Assembly: GCA_022745215.1 (NCBI GenBank)
Contig: JAIIWC010000030.1
Location: 1 to 20,318, forward strand
DNA: 20,318 nt
DNA from: Collinsella sp.
GTDB lineage: Bacteria; Actinomycetota; Coriobacteriia; Coriobacteriales; Coriobacteriaceae
Direction of reading: 5' to 3'
A program made the position numbers and the translations under genes. A model generated the notes under the pieces. That model searched no databases, was not told where the DNA came from, and saw only the letters and a list, made by a program, of their open reading frames with translations. This document shows positions 1 to 6,534 of this stretch, one piece after another (positions within the stretch are counted from its first letter, which is position 1; the number at the start of each line of letters is the position of its first letter).

Positions 1-122
1 GCCCCCGGGGCCCGGATGGGGCCTCGGGGGCGTTCGGCTAGCTGCGGGAACGGTCTATCCGCTCAACGTGTTCGGCTGAGATCGGAAATCAACCTCCGAG
101 TAGTCCTTCCGCAGAAGTTCCG
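1..122. other. Unassigned structured non-coding region at the window edge
   Basis: I find no gene here. Positions 1-13 and 19-31 form a GC-only hairpin of 13 pairs (one G-U) with a 5-base loop, and no T-run follows it inside the window. GTTCGGCT occurs at 32-39 and again at 70-77. A short hairpin pairs TCGGA (82-86) with TCCGA (95-99). ATCGGAA (81-87) can also pair with TTCCGAT (118-124). On the minus strand one frame stays open from about 234 down to a stop at 55-57, but it has no ATG and crosses two terminators. The region could be the end of a structured RNA, a repeat, or a terminator of a gene beyond the left edge. Confidence 0.35.
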
Positions 123-124
123 AT

Positions 125-177
125 AAACAAAAAAACGTACCCGAACCATTTCTCGTAAAGAATCGGGTTCGAGTACG
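125..177 (-). terminator. Rho-independent terminator (minus strand)
   Basis: Arms at 136-147 and 166-177 pair over 12 positions with one mismatch (C141 opposite A172). The inner bases can add a few more pairs. Read on the minus strand, the stem is followed at once by seven T residues, then G and three T (positions 135 down to 125). This is a classic intrinsic terminator. It lies about 70 bases past the stop of the dehydrogenase gene, behind a first hairpin at 200-236. Confidence 0.8.
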
Positions 178-199
178 AACTGAATGGTGGAGCAATATA

Positions 200-236
200 A
201 ACCACCACAAAGGTGCCTGTCCCCTTTGTGGTGGTT
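200..236 (-). terminator. Hairpin terminator, copy A of a repeated hairpin
   Basis: A perfect 14-bp inverted repeat (200-213 against 223-236) has a 9-base loop. It starts 12 bases after the minus-strand stop codon at 248. The T-tract on the minus strand is poor (TTTATATT), so alone it may terminate only partly or mainly protect the 3' end; the stronger terminator at 125-177 follows. The 14-base arm CCTTTGTGGTGGTT is identical to the arm of the terminator at 7841-7877, so this belongs to a repeated hairpin family. Confidence 0.75.
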
Positions 237-247
237 ATGGGTTAGAG

Positions 248-1330
248 CTAGAGCGTGTGGCCGTAGGCGTTGGCGGCTTTGATGGCGGCGGCGAACTTCT
301 CGTCGGTGAAGGGCTCCGGGTTACCCTGCTTCCACTCGTTGGTGGTGTGCGCGTACTCGCACAGGGCGGGGATATCGGACTCGGAAAGCCCGACCTGCTC
401 AAGCGTCACGGGCAGTCCCATCTGCTTGTTAAAGGCTGAGTAGCGCTCAAGGTTCTCGGTATCGCCCATGTAGGCAAACAGAACCAGCACGCCCAGGCTC
501 ACGACCTCGCCATGCAGGTAGGTGCCCTCGCGCGGAATGCTGCAGGTGGCGTTGTAGAACGCATGCGCCACGCTCGAGTTGTAGTAGTAATCGTTTTGGT
601 TGGTCAGGTTGGAGACGTAGCCCGTGTTGACCACGATATCGAGCGCGATCTGCTTGACGGCTTCGGTCGACAGGTTCTGGCGAACGTCCTCAAGACCCTG
701 CACGCCATAGGTAAACAGCGGCTCGGAGCAGGTGTGTGCGAGCGCCAGGCCAAGACCTGCGGTATGCTCCAGGTTGCCGGCGCTCGTGGCGTACTCAACC
801 TCGGGCTGCTTGGACAGGGCATCGCCCACGCCCGCCCAGAAGTACTCCGCCGGAGCCTCGGCGATGATCTTGGGGTTGATGAAGATGTGCGCGGGGCGGT
901 TGGGGTACGAATAGCCCTCGAGCGAGCCGTCGTCGTTGTAGACAACGGCAATGGCGGTCGCGGCCGAGCAGTTGGAGCAGATCGTCGGTACCGTAAAGAC
1001 GATCTTCTTGAGCTCGATGGCCGCCGTCTTGACGGTATCGAGCGCCTTGCCGCCGCCGCATGCGATAAGCACGTTAGCTTCCTGGCAGGCAGGGGAGTTT
1101 ACAACCTTGGCGATATTTGCGCGCGTACTGTTGGTGCCGTAGACGCGCGTCTCCAGAATCTCGACGTCGGTACCTGCCAGCGCAGCTTCGATACCGGGAA
1201 GTGCTGCGGCCAGTGCTCGTTTACCACCAATGATGGCGACCTTGGTTGCTCCGTACTCGGCCAACGCGCCTTGCAGCTCGTCAAAGCAGTCTTCGCCAAC
1301 GGTATAGTCGCTCATTCCGATCGTGCGCAT
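248..1330 (-). CDS. Iron-containing alcohol dehydrogenase, GldA/HcxA-like
   Basis: This 360-residue protein is the usual length for the glycerol-dehydrogenase branch of the iron-containing alcohol dehydrogenases, cytoplasmic NAD(H)-dependent oxidoreductases. The NAD-binding glycine motif GGGK is at 92-95. The three metal ligands expected for the family are in place: Asp170 (in AGVGDAL), His256 (in VAHAFYN) and His273 (in YLHGEV). The segment PTICSNCSAATA (115-126) matches the substrate/nicotinamide loop and is closer to hydroxycarboxylate dehydrogenase HcxA than to classical GldA, so the substrate (glycerol or a 2-hydroxy acid) is open. I chose the ATG at 1328-1330 because AGAAGA lies just upstream; an in-frame ATG at 1388-1390 would add 20 unlikely residues, and one at 1315 lacks a good ribosome site. 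The gene is divergent from ileS and ends in two tandem terminators. I found no convincing promoter; TATACG at 1415-1410 is the best -10-like string. Confidence 0.88.
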   Translation of the reverse strand: MRTIGMSDYTVGEDCFDELQGALAEYGATKVAIIGGKRALAAALPGIEAALAGTDVEILETRVYGTNSTRANIAKVVNSPACQEANVLIACGGGKALDTVKTAAIELKKIVFTVPTICSNCSAATAIAVVYNDDGSLEGYSYPNRPAHIFINPKIIAEAPAEYFWAGVGDALSKQPEVEYATSAGNLEHTAGLGLALAHTCSEPLFTYGVQGLEDVRQNLSTEAVKQIALDIVVNTGYVSNLTNQNDYYYNSSVAHAFYNATCSIPREGTYLHGEVVSLGVLVLFAYMGDTENLERYSAFNKQMGLPVTLEQVGLSESDIPALCEYAHTTNEWKQGNPEPFTDEKFAAAIKAANAYGHTL

Positions 1331-1431
1331 AGCAATCTTCTTTCGTTCGATAAAGTGCTTACAGGTATTTTGCTCCAAGAGAAGGTCCACGGCCGCAAGA
1401 AATTTCGAACGTATAAAACCAGTGTTGAGGG

Positions 1432-1460
1432 TTTTTCGCCGGTGCGGAACGTGCTAGCAT
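1432..1460 (+). promoter_or_regulatory. Probable extended -10 promoter of the ileS leader
   Basis: TGCTAGCAT (1452-1460) fits an extended -10 element (TG, one base, then TAGCAT). The -35 is weak: TTTTTC at 1432-1437 would give a 17-base spacer. The predicted start near 1467 falls about ten bases before the first pairing strand of the T-box riboswitch, where a leader promoter should be. Confidence 0.5.
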
Positions 1461-1476
1461 ACTCCGCATAAGCGTT

Positions 1477-1772
1477 GATGGGGACGAGTAGTCGGCCGTC
1501 CGCATGCTACAGAGAGCGGGGAGCGCTGAGAACCCGTGCATGCGACCGATGAAAATCACCCCGGAGCTGCGGTCCCAACGGACGTGCCGCGTAGGTTCGT
1601 CTTAGTAGACATCGCCGAGATGGTCGTCGATACAGACCAGCCGAGTAACGGATGCGAGCGCGCGAATACGCGGGCGAGGGCATCTAAGCTGGGTGGTTAA
1701 GCGAAGAGCTTTTGCGGGCGTGCAGCCCGTTTGTGGCGCTTCGTCCCAGCTTGTAGGGACGGGCGCTTTTTT
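1477..1772 (+). promoter_or_regulatory. Isoleucine T-box riboswitch (ileS leader)
   Basis: This leader binds uncharged tRNA-Ile and lets ileS be transcribed when charging fails. Stem I closes with GATG (1477-1480) against CATC (1610-1613) and GACGA (1483-1487) against TCGTC (1597-1601), next to GAGTA and AGTAGA kink-turn-like strands. CGTCCG (1497-1502) pairs with CGGACG (1579-1584), and CGCATGC (1501-1507) with GCATGCG (1538-1544). The distal arm carries AGAGAG (1511-1516, AG bulge) and GCTGAGA (1525-1531, GNUG-type loop). The specifier follows as GAAA-ATC-ACC, with the Ile codon ATC at 1555-1557. A middle hairpin pairs 1621-1625 with 1635-1639; stem III pairs GATGC (1651-1655) with GCATC (1680-1684). 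The T-box sequence AAGCTGGGTGGTTAAGCG is at 1686-1703. Its flanks pair with CGCTT (1737-1741) and CCCAGCTT (1745-1752) as the antiterminator. Confidence 0.94.
1736..1772 (+). terminator. T-box regulated terminator
   Basis: The 5' arm 1736-1747 pairs with the 3' arm 1756-1766 through an 8-base loop, with one bulged T and one G-T pair, and six T residues follow at 1767-1772. The 5' arm reuses CGCTT and GTCCC, which are also needed for the antiterminator, so the two folds exclude each other. The default state without uncharged tRNA-Ile should be termination before ileS. Confidence 0.92.
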
Positions 1773-1815
1773 GGTGCCCAGAGGGCGTGCGCGCCCATGA
1801 CAAGAAAGGGGTACC

Positions 1816-4617
1816 GTGGCAAACGAGTACAAGCAGACGATGAATCTGCCCAAGACCGGTTTTCCCATGCGTGCCGGTCTTTCCAAGTCCGAGCCCAAGC
1901 GACTCAAGGACTGGCAGGACAACAAGGTCTACGAGCAGGTTCTGAAGAAGAACGAGGGTCACAAGAAGTTCGTGCTGCACGACGGCCCTCCGTACGCCAA
2001 CGGCCCGATCCACATCGGCCACGCCATGAACAAGATCTCCAAGGACATGATCAACCGTTACTGGATGATGCAGGGCTATGAGGTTCCCTATGTCCCCGGT
2101 TGGGACTGCCACGGTCAGCCGATTGAGCACAAGGTCGAGGAGAAGCTCGGCACCGAGAAGTTCAACCAGACCCCCACGGCCAAGATCCGTGAGCTCTGCA
2201 ACGAGTTCGCTGTCGAGAACATCGAGCTTCAGAAGGCTGGCTTCCGCCGTCTGGGCGTGCTCGGCGACTGGGACAACCCCTACCTGACGCTCTATCATCA
2301 GCATGACGCTGCCGACATCGAGGTCTTTAAGGCCATGTTCGACAAGGGCATGATCTATCGCGGCCACAAGCCGGTTCACTGGTGCAAGCACTGCCACACC
2401 GCACTCGCCGAGGCCGAGATCGAGTACTCCGACGAGACGAGCCCCTCTATCTTCGTCCGCTTTGAGATGACCTCCAAGCCCGCCGGCCTCGAGAACTTCG
2501 ACGGCCCGGTCGACTTTATCATCTGGACGACCACGCCGTGGACCATCCCCTCCGACCAGGCCGTTTCCCTTAAGCCCGGCGCCGCCTATGTCGCCGTTGA
2601 GCACGATGGCCGTGCCGAGGTCATGCTCGAGGACCTGGCTCCCAAGTGCTGCGATGAGTTTGGCTGGGAGTACACCCCGGTCATGGTCGACGGCAAGCCC
2701 TACGTGGTTCCCGCCGAGACCTTCCACCACATCCACTACAAGCAGCCGATCTTTGATGGCGTTGAGGGCGTGGCGCTGCTGGCCGATTACGTCGGTGTCG
2801 ATGACGGTACCGGTATCGTCCACAACTCGCCCGGCCACGGCGTCGACGACTACTTCGCCTGCCTCAAGGAGGGCATCACCGACATCTGCATGCCGGTCGA
2901 TGACGACGGCAAGTTCTACACCGGCGAGGAGTTTGGTACCGGTGGCCCCTTCAGTGGTATGGATACCGACGAGGCCAACCCGCACATCATCGAGTTCCTG
3001 CGCGAGCGCGGCACCCTGGTCCTCGAGAAGAGGATCACGCACAGCTATCCGCACTGCTGGCGCTGCAAGCACCCGGTGCTCTTCCGTGCTACCGACCAGT
3101 GGTTTGTCTCGATGGACAAGACCGGTTTGCGCGAGCAGGCCGGCAAGGAGGTCCGTGAGAACGTCAAGTGGTATCCGGCCCACGCGGCCAACCGCATCGG
3201 TGCCATGGTCGAGCAGCGTCCCGACTGGTGCATCAGCCGCCAGCGCAACTGGGGCGTGCCTATCCCCAGCTACACCTGCGCCGACTGCGGCGAGAAGGTC
3301 ATGAACGACGCCACGCTCGACGCCGTCATCAAGCTCTTCCACGAGAAGGGCTCCGACGCCTGGTTCACCGACGCTCCCGAGAGCTATCTTGGCGAGGCCT
3401 GCGTCTGCCCCAAGTGCGGTGGCCATCACCTCAAGGCCGATAAGGACATCCTCGACGTGTGGTGGGATTCCGGCGTCTCCTGGAAGGCCGTCTGCGAGTA
3501 CCGTCCCGAGCTGGAGTATCCGGCGGATGTGTACCTCGAGGGCTCCGACCAGCACCGCGGTTGGTTCCAGAGCTCGCTGCTCACCTCGGTGGGCGCCAAC
3601 GGCCACGCTCCGTACAAGGCGGTCGTCTCGCAGGGCTTCACCCTCGACGGACAGGGCCGTAAGATGTCCAAGTCGCTCGGCAACGTCATCGACCCCAACA
3701 AGGTCTGCGACGAGATGGGCGCCGACATCATCCGCCTGTGGGTTGCCTCCGTCGATACCAGCTCCGACGTGTCCATCGACCACGAGATCCTTGCCCGTAC
3801 GTCCGATGCCTACCGTCGTTTCCGCAACACGCTGCGCTTCCTGCTCTCCGAGCTCGAGGGTCAGTTTGAGCCCGAAACCGACGGCGTCGCCTTTGCCGAC
3901 CTGCTGCCGCTCGACAAGCTCATGGTTGCCCGTCTGACCCAGGTCCAGGCCGAGGTCGACGACGCTTACTCTTGCTACGAGTTCCCGCGCGCTTACCGTG
4001 CGCTTTACGACTTCGTGGTTACCGAGCTTTCCAACGTGTACCTCGACGCCCTGAAGGATCGTCTGTACTGCGACAAGCCCGGTTCGCTCGAGCGCCGCAG
4101 CGCCCAGACCGTGCTTGCCGAGCTCTTCTCGATGCTCATGCGCGACCTGCAGCCGATCCTGTCCTACACGGTCGACGAGGCCATGGCCTATGCACCCGCC
4201 GGCTGCGTCGATCACCAGAAGTACGCCGCGCTGCTCGATTGGTACAAGTCGCCCATCACGGTTGACGAGGCCAATGAGTTTGAGGGCGTGCTCGAGGCTT
4301 CTCTTGAGCTCCGTAGCGCCGTGACCAAGGCTCTTGAGGATGCCCGCTCCGCCGGCACCTTCACCAAGAGCCAGCAGGTCCGCGTCAAGGCGGTCGTTCC
4401 CGCTGAGATGTACGCGCTGCTGACCGGTGATAAGGCCGTCGACCTGGCCGAGTTCTACATCGTCTCCGATGTTGAACTGACCCAGGGCGAGGAGCTTTCC
4501 GTTGCCATCGAGGCTGCCGAGGGCGAGTGCTGCGACCGTTGCTGGAACTACCGCACCACCGTCGGCGAGTACAACGGTCACGCTCACATCTGCGAGAGGT
4601 GTGCGAATGCCCTTTAA
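1816..4617 (+). CDS. ileS: Isoleucyl-tRNA synthetase
   Basis: This 933-residue class I synthetase charges tRNA-Ile with isoleucine in the cytoplasm. The catalytic Rossmann fold carries HIGH at 66-69 (in PIHIGHAM) and KMSKS at 616-620. The CP1 editing domain between them has the threonine-rich motif around IIWTTTPWTIPSDQA, which removes mischarged valine. The C-terminal zinc ribbon has C906-x2-C909 and C926-x2-C929. The length and zinc site fit the bacterial (non-eukaryotic-like) IleS type, which is generally the mupirocin-sensitive class; sensitivity here is inference. The start is GTG at 1816, supported by AAAGGGG at 1805-1811. The gene is preceded by an Ile-specific T-box and followed by a strong terminator at 4688-4727, so it is probably transcribed alone. 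Confidence 0.98.
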   Translation: MANEYKQTMNLPKTGFPMRAGLSKSEPKRLKDWQDNKVYEQVLKKNEGHKKFVLHDGPPYANGPIHIGHAMNKISKDMINRYWMMQGYEVPYVPGWDCHGQPIEHKVEEKLGTEKFNQTPTAKIRELCNEFAVENIELQKAGFRRLGVLGDWDNPYLTLYHQHDAADIEVFKAMFDKGMIYRGHKPVHWCKHCHTALAEAEIEYSDETSPSIFVRFEMTSKPAGLENFDGPVDFIIWTTTPWTIPSDQAVSLKPGAAYVAVEHDGRAEVMLEDLAPKCCDEFGWEYTPVMVDGKPYVVPAETFHHIHYKQPIFDGVEGVALLADYVGVDDGTGIVHNSPGHGVDDYFACLKEGITDICMPVDDDGKFYTGEEFGTGGPFSGMDTDEANPHIIEFLRERGTLVLEKRITHSYPHCWRCKHPVLFRATDQWFVSMDKTGLREQAGKEVRENVKWYPAHAANRIGAMVEQRPDWCISRQRNWGVPIPSYTCADCGEKVMNDATLDAVIKLFHEKGSDAWFTDAPESYLGEACVCPKCGGHHLKADKDILDVWWDSGVSWKAVCEYRPELEYPADVYLEGSDQHRGWFQSSLLTSVGANGHAPYKAVVSQGFTLDGQGRKMSKSLGNVIDPNKVCDEMGADIIRLWVASVDTSSDVSIDHEILARTSDAYRRFRNTLRFLLSELEGQFEPETDGVAFADLLPLDKLMVARLTQVQAEVDDAYSCYEFPRAYRALYDFVVTELSNVYLDALKDRLYCDKPGSLERRSAQTVLAELFSMLMRDLQPILSYTVDEAMAYAPAGCVDHQKYAALLDWYKSPITVDEANEFEGVLEASLELRSAVTKALEDARSAGTFTKSQQVRVKAVVPAEMYALLTGDKAVDLAEFYIVSDVELTQGEELSVAIEAAEGECCDRCWNYRTTVGEYNGHAHICERCANAL

Positions 4618-4687
4618 GGCACGGTAACTCGGCATTTTAGTTATAGGGAGAATTTGGGCGCCTTCGGCCCATTTGCTCCGCTGAATA

Positions 4688-4727
4688 AAAGCGGCATTCT
4701 GTTTTTCGGAATGCCGCTTTCGTTTTT
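4688..4727 (+). terminator. Rho-independent terminator after ileS
   Basis: AAAGCGGCATTC (4688-4699) pairs perfectly over 12 bp with GAATGCCGCTTT (4709-4720) through a 9-base loop. CG and then five T residues (4723-4727) follow. It closes the ileS unit 70 bases after the stop codon. Confidence 0.9.
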
Positions 4728-4839
4728 AGCTGGTTATTTAGCTTGCGTTGGTGGATATGTCGTGCGTTCTGCGTGTGGCAATATAAGATGGTTAATTGCG
4801 TTAAACGTAATTCGATGTTTTTGAGGGTAGGGGATTGAT

Positions 4840-5439
4840 TTGGGTCGTTCTGCGGATATGACGCCGCCTTTGCGTTGGCGGTTGGGTGTTGCTGGTAGCG
4901 TGGCGTTGGCCGTGCTGCTTGTTGACCAGCTGACCAAGCTTGCGGTTCGTGCCGTTGGCGATGCTCTGCATGTGACTGTTATCCCCGGTGTGATCGACTT
5001 CCTTTTCGTGCGTAACATCGGTGCTGCCTTTAGCATGGGCGAGGGACATGGCCTCGCATTTGCCGTGATGGCGTTTGTCGTTATCGTTGCGATCGCGGTG
5101 TACTTGCTTCGCGCACCCCAGCTTGCTCGCTTTGAGGTTGTGGGCATGGCTATGGTCGTGGGCGGCGCCATTGGCAATGCGATCGACCGTCTGGCTTTTG
5201 GCTTTGTGACCGATTTTATTGCCACCACCTTCATCGACTTCCCCGTCTTCAATGTGGCCGATGTCGGCATTACGGTCGGTGTGGTGCTTGCCCTCATCGG
5301 CTACATGTTCTTGAGTCCTGCGGCCCGTGAGGTCGACGCGACCGCCGAGCTCAACGCCCGTGACGAGGCCCGCGCTAAGCGCAAGGCCCAGCAGCGTGGG
5401 GAGCGTGCCCGCAAGATTCGCGAAAGGAGCGAGCGCTAA
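4840..5439 (+). CDS. lspA: Lipoprotein signal peptidase (signal peptidase II)
   Basis: LspA is an inner-membrane aspartyl protease that removes the signal peptide of prolipoproteins after lipidation. The 199-residue protein has four hydrophobic segments (about 15-35, 68-90, 98-115 and 138-158). The family motifs are present: NIGAAFS (59-65), GNAIDRL with catalytic Asp116, and FNVADVG with catalytic Asp141. A strongly charged tail (about 163-199, rich in Arg, Lys, Glu and Ala) follows the last helix and makes the protein longer than the common 150-170 residues; it should face the cytoplasm. I chose TTG at 4840 because AGGGGA (4829-4834) sits 5 bases upstream, whereas the ATG at 4858 has no ribosome site. 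TATAAG at 4782-4787 could be its -10, but no good -35 was seen. Its TAA overlaps the next ATG by one base (TAATG). Confidence 0.95.
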   Translation: MGRSADMTPPLRWRLGVAGSVALAVLLVDQLTKLAVRAVGDALHVTVIPGVIDFLFVRNIGAAFSMGEGHGLAFAVMAFVVIVAIAVYLLRAPQLARFEVVGMAMVVGGAIGNAIDRLAFGFVTDFIATTFIDFPVFNVADVGITVGVVLALIGYMFLSPAAREVDATAELNARDEARAKRKAQQRGERARKIRERSER

Positions 5440-6452
5440 TGGCCGACATCCATATCCTTGTTGCCGACGATGCCGCTGGTCAGCGTCTTGACGCCTATCT
5501 GGGCGCTAATGACGGCTGCCCTACGCGCTCTGCCTGCGCGCATCTGATCGAGGGCGGTGCCGTTGCCGTCAACGGCGAGACATGCCTGTCAAAAAAATAT
5601 GCCGTGCGCTCCGGCGACCGTATTTCGGTCGATTTGCCCGAGCCGCACGATCCCACCGATGTGATTCCCGAGGCCATTCCCCTCGATATCCGCTACGAGG
5701 ACGACTACCTCATCGTGCTCTCCAAGCAGCGCGGTCTGGTGTGCCATCCCGCCCATGGCCACGAGAGCGGCACCCTTGCGAACGCCTTGGTCTATCACTG
5801 TGGCATTGACCATCTGGGCACCGTGCAGGGCGAGGACCGCCCCGGCATCGTGCATCGCCTGGATCGTGACACCTCGGGCCTTATGCTCGCGGCAAAAGAC
5901 GACGACACCCAGCGCGCGCTCCAGAATCTCATCCGCACGCGCACGCTCGACCGCCGCTACATTACGCTCGTCCACGGCCACATTGCCATGGACGAGGGCA
6001 CCATTAACACCGGCATTGCCCGTTCTACGCGCGACCGTGTCAAGATGGCGGTTTCGGACGATCCTTTCGCGCGCCAGGCCATTACGACCTTTAGGGTCCT
6101 CGAGCGCTTCGATTCCACGCGTTTTGACGATGGCTATACGCTCGTCGAGTGCCACCTGTTTACGGGTCGCACGCATCAGATTCGCGTGCACATGCGCCAT
6201 ATCAACCACGCCTGCGTGGGCGATCCGCTCTACGGTAAGTGCGATGCGCGTGCCGACCAGGGTTTGACCAGGCAATTCCTCCATTCCTGGCGTGTGGCGT
6301 TCGATCATCCCGTGACGGGGGAGCACATTGAGTGCCGCGATGAGCTGCCGTGGGATCTCGCCGCCGTTCTGGATGACCTAGCCCCGCGCTCGCTCGGCCG
6401 CACTGCCGCCGGCGACGAAATCGTTCCGCAGCTCGGTCTGCTCGAAGCCTAA
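5439..6452 (+). CDS. RluA/RluD-family 23S rRNA pseudouridine synthase
   Basis: The 337-residue protein should isomerise uridines to pseudouridine in 23S rRNA. An N-terminal S4 RNA-binding domain (about 13-75) precedes the RluA-type catalytic domain. The signature HRLDRDTSG is at 139-147, with Asp142 as the expected nucleophile, and GRTHQIRVHM starts at 243. Domain order and length match RluD or Bacillus YlyB; the site specificity (RluD rather than RluA or RluC) cannot be settled from sequence alone, so no symbol is given. It overlaps lspA in a TAATG junction, the lspA-ylyB pairing common in Gram-positives, and is probably translationally coupled to it. The charged tail of lspA contains GAAAGGAGCG (5421-5430), a good ribosome site for this start. 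Confidence 0.94.
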   Translation: MADIHILVADDAAGQRLDAYLGANDGCPTRSACAHLIEGGAVAVNGETCLSKKYAVRSGDRISVDLPEPHDPTDVIPEAIPLDIRYEDDYLIVLSKQRGLVCHPAHGHESGTLANALVYHCGIDHLGTVQGEDRPGIVHRLDRDTSGLMLAAKDDDTQRALQNLIRTRTLDRRYITLVHGHIAMDEGTINTGIARSTRDRVKMAVSDDPFARQAITTFRVLERFDSTRFDDGYTLVECHLFTGRTHQIRVHMRHINHACVGDPLYGKCDARADQGLTRQFLHSWRVAFDHPVTGEHIECRDELPWDLAAVLDDLAPRSLGRTAAGDEIVPQLGLLEA

Positions 6453-6470
6453 CCAGTATTAGATGGTTTC

Positions 6471-6497
6471 TTGAACTCGGTTAGCCTACGGTAAGAT
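6471..6497 (+). promoter_or_regulatory. Candidate promoter for the glycosyltransferase gene
   Basis: TTGAAC (6471-6476) could be the -35 and TAAGAT (6492-6497) the -10, with a short 15-base spacer; AGATAT at 6494-6499 would give 17. The element lies in the 82-base gap upstream of the glycosyltransferase, which otherwise has no gene. Confidence 0.4.
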
Positions 6498-6534
6498 ATA
6501 CGGTTGTTTACGTAACGCGTTCTCGGGAGCCTGC

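Noticed and set aside
55..234. Minus-strand open frame running through both left-hand terminators
   Set aside because: It has no ATG and would have to pass two hairpins; kept only as part of the note on the unassigned region.
1809..1814. GGGTAC upstream of ileS as a SigB-type -10
   Set aside because: It is 2 bases from the start codon and forms the ribosome-binding site, so it cannot be a promoter for ileS. It also shows that GGGTAC alone is weak evidence.
1684..4635. A 983-codon open frame on the minus strand opposite ileS
   Set aside because: It is the mirror of a clear synthetase gene. High-GC codon use leaves the opposite strand open, and the predicted protein has no recognisable domain.
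4655..4678. Small hairpin TGGGC...GCCCA between ileS and its terminator
   Set aside because: Five pairs and no T-run; the real terminator is the 12-bp hairpin at 4688-4727.
6451..6470. Hairpin AACCA...TGGTT just after the pseudouridine synthase gene
   Set aside because: Only 5 bp with three GC-poor ends and a broken T-run; too weak to call a terminator.
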